In this document: positions 57,229 through 64,000 of the stretch, in pieces
Layout of the letters: each line of letters begins with the position of its first letter
Position numbering within the stretch: position 1 is the first letter of the stretch
Origin: Brassica napus
Taxonomy: Eukaryota > Streptophyta > Magnoliopsida > Brassicales > Brassicaceae
Length of the DNA stretch: 64,000 nucleotides
Assembly (NCBI RefSeq): GCF_020379485.1
Contig: NC_063438.1
Coordinates: 6,466,835 to 6,530,834 of the forward strand
Reading direction: 5' to 3'
Made by a program: the position numbers and the translations under genes
The notes under the pieces: generated by a model
Database searches by the model: none
The model's input: the letters and a program-made list of their open reading frames with translations, nothing else
Told to the model about the DNA's origin: nothing

Positions 57229-59702
57229 CTTGATTAAACAATGTATACACATCCTCAATTGCAGGTTGTTTTGGGCCAACATTCTGGAGTGTTTTATTCA
57301 CATCTTAATTAAAAATGATATATATACAATTCAATTTCGATGCATATTTATATATCATAGATTTTTAGATTCTTTTTTTTTTTAAGATTAGATTTTTAGA
57401 TTCTTGAAAGAGAAATTTGGATCATATCCATTGTAGGATTTAAATAAAGTATATGCACATAGCAAAGGAAAGACTACGATATGTTACATATTATGGTGAT
57501 TTTGGACAAAAATACCTTTCATTACGCGTGGAAAGCTATAACCTATCGTTTAATATATTTTCGGAAACTAAGAGATTATTTTCATTTCTCCCCCTTTTAC
57601 ATTTGATGAAGATAGGTGTTTTCAAGCGTGCGCTTTTGAATCTCACTTTAGGAATTTCGGGTTTGCGAATGAAATTAGAGCCTTCAAAATAATGACTATG
57701 GCGGTGGTGGATGTTTTACGGCGAGAAACAAAAGGCGGATGAGAAGAGTTAGGGTTCTGATAGAGAGGCATGTGAAGAGCAAAAATAAAAGAATCAAAGT
57801 ACTTCCAGTTTCATTGAAAACAAAATGGCCCCTTTGTGGATTTTACGAGTACATTGCCTGATTTCTTGAACATCCATAACTGGAATCCCGTTAATTAATT
57901 TTGCAGATCCATGTGGAATTGATATTCGCGGACTAGGAAAAGGTCATCGGAGACGGCTGGTAGTGCTTTAAATTCAGGTATGGGTGTTCTTGTATACACG
58001 GAATACAAGATCTGGTGAAAGATGTTCTTGTGTTACTGCTATTTTCAAAACTCATTATCTGATTCTTCGTAGGGGAAAAGATATGAAATCTGTAATGCGA
58101 AGTAAATACTATGTTATATAATGTAATAGTATAGGGCGCTTGATGTCACTTTGCGGAATAGAACTATATTATTACATTGAAAACTATATGGCTGAAAGAA
58201 CATTGTGGTTCTTTCACTTGTAAATGGGTGTTACGTGAAATAACGTATTTACATTCTATGTATAGGATGGAGGAGTTGGGGTTTGCCGGAGCAATAGTAT
58301 CAGACATGGTTCAAACTATCTATAATATACTATATCGTTTATAGTTTACAATGGGGTCAACAATTTCAAAACATGTTGGATGCAGCGGTTTCTTATGTAT
58401 CGCCATTGTATTATGTTAATCCCTCCATGTGTGTTTATATGGTATAGTTAAATGTGTTTGCAGCTTTGCTATACTGTCTTCATTGTGTCGCACGTTCATG
58501 TACAGTGATGCATTACGCTGTATATGTATATTCCAATTACAGCTTCATGTTATGTTCTTGCACGAGGAGAACTAAAGATTCAATTACCTAGTACCCATTT
58601 GTGAAATAACATCATTGTTGTCGAACCATCACCATCCTCCCCTCTCCCTTTCAATTGTATTTGTGTACAAACGCCGTACTAGTACCGACGATGTCACGTT
58701 GTTGCTGGTGTTGTAACTTGACCAGGCTATTCCATATTATAGTTTGTACATTATATAATACTTGCAGCCATTTTCAAAAACACGGTTGTATTATCTAGTG
58801 CATGCCTCATATTAGTATGGTTCATCTATGGTATACTGCTACCTTTTATAGCCTCCAAGTGTACAACTTGGGCCGAATTTTTGATTTGCTTGTTATTTCT
58901 TTTAGTCCATACCCAACGCATATGACCTATACTATTTTTGAATATTGTATAGTATCAGGTTTGATATTGTGTAAGCTACTGATGTATATGCATATACCTT
59001 AAGTTAATTGAATATATACTATATCGCTTATTGTTTAGATTGGGGTCAACAGTCTCCAAACATGATGGATGCAAATGTTTCTTATACATCGCCAATGGAA
59101 AATGCCTAACTTTAATCTTTGCCATGGGCGAACCGTGCAGCCTCCTTTGACTATGTTATATGGTATATAATATAGTATATTTTAATCATGTTCGCTACAT
59201 TGTGACGCGTTTATACTCGCGCACACAAGTGAAAGGAGAAAAATGTCAACATTTGGCTCTAATTGTCACATCAACTATTCAATGAATATATTCTTAATTG
59301 TTTGAGCTTTTATGAATATTGAGCAAAATCACCCTTTTAGAAATATATTTATTTCATTTTTTTGTACTGCTAGAAGAGATCATATCAACTGGACAGTTGG
59401 CAGACATAAATAAATTGTCCAGTGACAGATAGACCTCATTTAATTTAATTCTTGTACTCAATGAATTATATTAGTATCTTTTTCTGGTACAAATTAAACC
59501 CTACGGTTTATTCAGTGCCGGTTTTCACGGGCATAGTGGAATATTTTGGACAATATACATAAAATATGCACAATATCATAGCCTAAGAACTGCTATGGTT
59601 AGAATCTTATTTTTCTGGGCTGCTATAGACATGAGGTCAAATTTCCTGCTTTTTGTCAACAATGGACTGGTTGTTTTTGCGTTTAAATATATATACTTGA
59701 AA
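57229..59702. other. Spacer without recognised gene
   Basis: No supported frame. Two related 80-90 bp segments, at about 58325-58410 and 59020-59100, share GGGGTCAACA, CAAACATG.TGGATGCA and TTTCTTAT..ATCGCCA. The stretch is less AT-rich than other spacers and might be remnants of a large element. Confidence 0.4.
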
Positions 59703-60670
59703 TTAGAAATTGATCTATCCACCCACGCGGATATTGGTTCTTATATTTTTATACATTGATATTTATTTTTTATAATTAGTGTTATATATTTTAGATGTGT
59801 CGTAATATAACTAATTATATTCAAAAGACATGTACCAAATCGGGTAATACAATTATTTTTTTGTACAAATATCCGAATCCGTTCAGATACATTTTTATTT
59901 AGATATTTTTAGGTTCATATACATCAGAACCGAACTCATCCAGACCCAGAAGAACCCAACTCAGAATCTACACAAAAATTTATAATATTCAAGCGGAGCC
60001 TCATTTAAAAAAATGATACCCGAAAGAAACAACACGTACCTAAATGGATAGTCAATGTTCATGCCTAACTGATATTATAAACTAATAAAAATGACTATTC
60101 TATGTGTTTGGCTAAATTAAGTGAAATACAAATAACTTTTTATTCAATAAAATAATTATATGAAGTGAGAAATTAAGTGATAATAAATGTAATACATTTT
60201 TATTATTTTGATTTAAGTTATTATTTTATTCACAAAACATGTATTTGAATTATGATTTTGGCTATATAATTTTCTTCCGATTGAAACTAAATAAATAAAT
60301 AAAATTAGTAAAACAAACTAAACCAAAAATTTAACCATATGTAAAACCCAATTATTTTACATTTTTGATTTTATAATTGGCACAAAAATAATGTTGGTTA
60401 ACTAATAAATAAAAATATGGGCTATATTATTATGGTAATATAATTAATGATGTGATGTATTGTTAAGGTAATATAATTAATGAAATTATTAAACTGAGTG
60501 AAATATGAAAAGAAAATTAATGTAATTATATTAACAAAATTAATAAAAAGACATTATGCTTTATTTTTATAGTGCTATTCATGTTTTCAAATAATTTTCA
60601 TTTATACTAATATCAATTTTTTCAAATTGTATAAAAAATACTTCAGTTTTAATAATATATATAATATAGA
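59703..60670 (-). mobile_element. Non-autonomous Helitron, 968 bp
   Basis: On the minus strand it begins TCTATATTATATATATTATT, continuing AAAACTGAAG, at 60670. It ends with hairpin ATCC GCGTGGGT GGAT, a short AT stretch and CTAA at 59703. The host bases are A at 59702 and T at 60671. It uses the CTAA form of the CTRR terminus. No protein frame. Confidence 0.72.
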
Positions 60671-61335
60671 TATTTACTTTAAGTTTCCAAACTGTGTTGT
60701 TGCCCTTTTTTTTCTCTTGTACTCATGATGTCCTAAACTTTTCATAAAAACTGAGAGTATCCAGAAAAAGCCGCAAGACTGGTTGAATTAAAAAAAAAAA
60801 ATACCAGTTATAAAACTTACCTTGTTTCTTTAAAATATGCCAAAATATACACACTATCCGAATTTGAGTTAAGAAGATAATGAGTGGGTGCAAATGCACT
60901 CTCCCTGTATAATTCGCCCCTGCTTAGCTAAACGTTACCAGGTCTGAAACGCGACAATCCACTAAACAAATCTAACGTGTATGCTGTTATGCTAAATTGA
61001 TTTATGTAGTTTTGAACTTTGGTGAGATATTTCGTACGTATATATTTTCAATCCAAGCTTTTGTCCTTTTTGTTAAACTTTTACAATCCAAGTTACACGC
61101 TAGAAAAATCAACTAACGTGGATTTCACTTCAGGATTTGAGTGGCAATTAGCCATGCTTTTCTCCAACTCTACAAAAAAAGTATTCGGGATTGGAGAAAA
61201 GCCGGGCTAAGTGCCATTCAAAATTTTATGTATTTTATAACACCAAAGACTTCAAAGACTTCAAATAAGTATTTATAACACCCACCTTGTCTCTTCTTCT
61301 CTTAAACCAAAATAAAATCTTCTTCAAAGGTAGTC
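60671..61335. other. Upstream region of the RLP gene
   Basis: CTTCAAAGACTTCAAATAAG and TATTTATAACACC (about 61249-61282) lie about 60-90 bp before the ATG; TATTTATAA is a plausible TATA box. CTCTTCTTCTCTTAAACC follows as leader. No other gene seen. Confidence 0.5.
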
Positions 61336-64000
61336 ATGAATACCATGTGTTTGCATTTTCTCGTGCTTCTTTTATTCTGTAGTGTCTCCTCTACAACTTC
61401 CCTCTTCTCTTTCCAAAACCCTGTTGTTGGTCTTGTTGCTTGCCGTCCCCACCAGATCCAAGCTCTCACTGAGTTCAAGAACGAGTTTGATACACTCCAC
61501 TGCGACCACAGTGACCCCTTTAATGGAGTCTGGTGCGATAACTCGACCGGTGAGATCACAATGCTTCGGCTCAGGGCCTGCCTCAGTGGAACTCTAAAGC
61601 CCAACAGTAGCCTCTTCACGCTACATAACCTTCGTTACCTTAACCTCAGTCAAAACAACTTCATCTCCTCTTCACTTCCTTATAAATTTGGCAATCTCAA
61701 CAGGTTAGAGGTCTTATCTCTTTCCAGTAATGGCTTCCTCGGCCAAGTTCCTTCCTCATTTAATAACCTAAAACTTCTTTCCCTTTTAGACCTTTCCCAA
61801 AATGAGCTCATAGGTACTTTCCCACTTGTCCCAAATCTAACAAATCTCACGGTCTTAAGCCTTTCCTATAATCACTTCTCTGGAACTATAAATCCCAACA
61901 GTAGCCTCTTTATGTTGCATCAACTTCGCTACCTTGACCTCAGTCACAACAACTTCATCTCCTCTTCACAGCTTCCTTTCGAGTTTGGAAACCTCAACAG
62001 GTTAGAGTACTTATGTCTTGCCTTTAACGGCTTCCTCGGCCAAGTTCCTTCCTCACTTAACAACCTAAACCTGCTTACTGGGTTAGACCTTTCCCGAAAT
62101 GAGTTCAACGGTAGTTTCCCGCTTGTACGGAATCTAACCAAGCTTGTCGCCTTAGACCTTTCGTATAACCGTTTCTCAGGAACTTTGAGTCCCAACACTA
62201 GCCTCTTTGAGTTGCACCATCTCAGCTACCTTAATCTAGATTTCAACATGTTCAGTTCATCACTCCCTTCCGAAATTGGAAACCTCAAAAAACTAGAGTT
62301 ATTGTCACTTTCTTCAAATAACTTTTTCGGTCAAGTTCCTCCCACAATTAGCAACCTGACTTCCTTAACCCAATTGTACCTTAGCCAAAACAAGCTCACC
62401 GGTAACTTTCCACTTGTGCAAAACCTAACCAACCTTTCCTTTTTAATCCTTTCGGATAATCATTTCTCTGGAACCATTCCTTCTCCTCTCCTCACTTTCC
62501 CTTTCTTGTCATTTCTTGAAGTGCGTGGAAACGACCTCACTGGCTCTATTGCTTTCCCCAACTCCTCTTCTTCATCAAGGCTAGAGAGCTTGCTCCTTGG
62601 GAACAACAATCGTTTCCAAGGAAAAATCATAGAGCCTATCTCAAAGCTCACCAACCTCAACCAGCTTGACCTTTCTTACCTAAACATAAGCTACCCAATT
62701 GACTTAACCCTCTTCTCCTCCTTCAAATACTTGTCGTACCTCGCCCTTTCGGGTAATACTATATCTCTCTCCAGTTTAGGCTCAAATTTAAACATGATCC
62801 CACCAAACTTGGAGATCTTGTACTTATCAAGCTGCGGCATCCAGGAGTTTCCAAACATCTTAAAGATTCTCAAGAACTTGGAGTTTATAGACTTGTCGAC
62901 CAATAGAATCAAAGGGAAAGTCCCCCAGTGGTTATGGAACCTTCCTCGTCTCCATACAGTGGCGCTCTCAAATAATTTTCTCAACGGTTTCGCCGGTCCA
63001 GCAGATGTCTCGGTAAATTCATCGGTGAAGATTTTAGACCTGCAGCAAAACTTGTTTGAAGGAACCATTCCTATTCTACCACTCTCTGTCAACATCTTCA
63101 CTGCACAAGGCAATAGATTCACAGGGAGCATACCTCTCTCAATATGCGATTATAAGTCTATCACGCATTTGTTGCTACCTTACAACAACCTCACGGGTCG
63201 TATTCCCCAATGCTTGAGCAACGTGACTTTTGTGAATCTTCGGAAGAACAACTTGGAAGGAAGTATTCCTGACGTATATCTCGGCGGTACATCGCTTCAG
63301 ACACTTGACGTTGGATACAACCGACTAACCGGGAAGCTTCCGAGATCTCTTGTAAACTGCTCCTCTCTACAGTTTCTAAACGTTGAGAAAAACGGTATCG
63401 AAGACACGTTTCCTTTCTGGCTCAAGGCTTTACCAAACTTGGAAGTTCTTATAATTCGTTCAAACAGATTCTATGGCCCTATATCTCCTCCTGATCAAGG
63501 TCCTCTCGGTTTCCCCGAGCTGCGGATACTTGAGATATCTGATAATAAGTTTACCGGAAGCTTGCCGCCGAATTATTTCCTGAATTGGAAAGCATCATCG
63601 CCAAGGATGAATGAAGATGAGGCTTTGTATATGGAATTCCATAAAAGTAACTACAGAAGAAAAGAGGACGGAGAAATATACACGTTCTTTATTTTTATCG
63701 ACGTTATAGATTTGCGTTACAAAGGTCTAACCATGGAGCAATCAAGGGTCCTTACTTCTTATGCCACCATTGATTTTTCCGGGAACAGACTCGAAGGACA
63801 GATTCCTGAATCTATCGGCGTTTTGAAAGCACTGATTGCACTCAACTTATCCAACAACGCCTTCACGGGACATATCCCTCTGTCTTTCTCCAATCTGGGC
63901 AAGCTAGAGTCACTAGACTTATCAAGAAACCAACTCTCGGGGACTATTCCTAATGGAATAGCCAGTCTCTCGTTTTTGGAGTATATAGATGTGTCTCACA
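61336..64000 (+). CDS. RLP23: RLP23-like LRR receptor protein (partial, runs off the window)
   Basis: A plasma-membrane receptor-like protein without kinase domain. From ATG at 61336 the frame is open for 888 codons to the window end. A signal peptide (about residues 1-25) is followed by the phrase [20 protein letters not shown] and an N-terminal cap ([18 protein letters not shown]) of the RLP22/23 type. About 25 leucine-rich repeats follow, then an island-like break near residues 755-800 ([18 protein letters not shown] ... [10 protein letters not shown]), then the last repeats. The juxtamembrane and transmembrane parts lie beyond the window. Arabidopsis RLP23 (At2g32680) binds a conserved peptide of microbial NLP proteins and signals through SOBIR1 and BAK1; whether this gene shares the ligand cannot be told here. 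No stop or frameshift is seen. Confidence 0.92.
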   Translation, partial: MNTMCLHFLVLLLFCSVSSTTSLFSFQNPVVGLVACRPHQIQALTEFKNEFDTLHCDHSDPFNGVWCDNSTGEITMLRLRACLSGTLKPNSSLFTLHNLRYLNLSQNNFISSSLPYKFGNLNRLEVLSLSSNGFLGQVPSSFNNLKLLSLLDLSQNELIGTFPLVPNLTNLTVLSLSYNHFSGTINPNSSLFMLHQLRYLDLSHNNFISSSQLPFEFGNLNRLEYLCLAFNGFLGQVPSSLNNLNLLTGLDLSRNEFNGSFPLVRNLTKLVALDLSYNRFSGTLSPNTSLFELHHLSYLNLDFNMFSSSLPSEIGNLKKLELLSLSSNNFFGQVPPTISNLTSLTQLYLSQNKLTGNFPLVQNLTNLSFLILSDNHFSGTIPSPLLTFPFLSFLEVRGNDLTGSIAFPNSSSSSRLESLLLGNNNRFQGKIIEPISKLTNLNQLDLSYLNISYPIDLTLFSSFKYLSYLALSGNTISLSSLGSNLNMIPPNLEILYLSSCGIQEFPNILKILKNLEFIDLSTNRIKGKVPQWLWNLPRLHTVALSNNFLNGFAGPADVSVNSSVKILDLQQNLFEGTIPILPLSVNIFTAQGNRFTGSIPLSICDYKSITHLLLPYNNLTGRIPQCLSNVTFVNLRKNNLEGSIPDVYLGGTSLQTLDVGYNRLTGKLPRSLVNCSSLQFLNVEKNGIEDTFPFWLKALPNLEVLIIRSNRFYGPISPPDQGPLGFPELRILEISDNKFTGSLPPNYFLNWKASSPRMNEDEALYMEFHKSNYRRKEDGEIYTFFIFIDVIDLRYKGLTMEQSRVLTSYATIDFSGNRLEGQIPESIGVLKALIALNLSNNAFTGHIPLSFSNLGKLESLDLSRNQLSGTIPNGIASLSFLEYIDVSH

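Overview
The window is plant nuclear DNA from a Brassica-type crucifer. The genes have short GT-AG introns, the spacers are AT-rich and full of small transposons, and gene content and order match a stretch of Arabidopsis thaliana chromosome 2 read from about At2g32780 down to about At2g32680. Arabidopsis locus numbers here are from memory; no database was searched. The gene models were assembled by hand from splice signals, and in each complete model the exons sum to whole codons.

Layout. 1-11300 is almost entirely transposon-derived: a 5'-truncated LINE with an 18-bp target duplication, a hAT-like element, a large degenerate tandem array holding a 'GGTCACGAC' minisatellite, and a 2.7-kb Helitron carrying a nested MULE-type MITE. 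11322-15250 (minus) is a UBP1/UBP2-type ubiquitin protease with one in-frame stop between its catalytic boxes. 15812-16159 (minus) is a small phytocystatin with a decayed partial copy beside it. 18498-19227 and 22291-22948 (both minus) are tandem three-exon SUMO5-like genes; one ends in GGG and the other in DGA. Nested MITEs, a hAT-like element and a tRNA-Gly(GCC) lie between them. 24630-26141 (minus) is a Golgi GT47 exostosin-family glycosyltransferase, followed by a dead tandem copy. 27851-32692 (minus) is the proteasome subunit RPN2 (13 exons). 34831-38001 (minus) is an EFR-like LRR-XII receptor kinase that does not belong to the collinear gene set; its upstream region is duplicated in tandem. 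43234-44615 (plus) is cytochrome b5. 46147-47646 (minus) is the CDK inhibitor KRP4, with a 1.25-kb fold-back element starting 10 bp beyond its ATG. 52509-56450 (minus) is the co-repressor LEUNIG_HOMOLOG (17 exons, one GC-AG intron). 61336 to the window end (plus) is an RLP23-like receptor protein, cut by the edge.

The genes do not form one pathway. Three act in ubiquitin/SUMO/proteasome biology (UBP, SUMO pair, RPN2) and two in surface immune perception (EFR-like kinase, RLP23-like protein). Several genes remembered from the Arabidopsis interval (near At2g32760, At2g32770 and At2g32690) were not found, as expected for one fractionated copy of the Brassica triplicated genome. Four Helitrons can be delimited at both ends with A/T flanks, and three related MULE-type MITEs have 9-bp target duplications. 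The observations most worth following are the SUMO pair with unusual C-termini, the UBP stop codon, the fold-back element beside KRP4, and two consecutive stop-free, codon-multiple introns in LUH.
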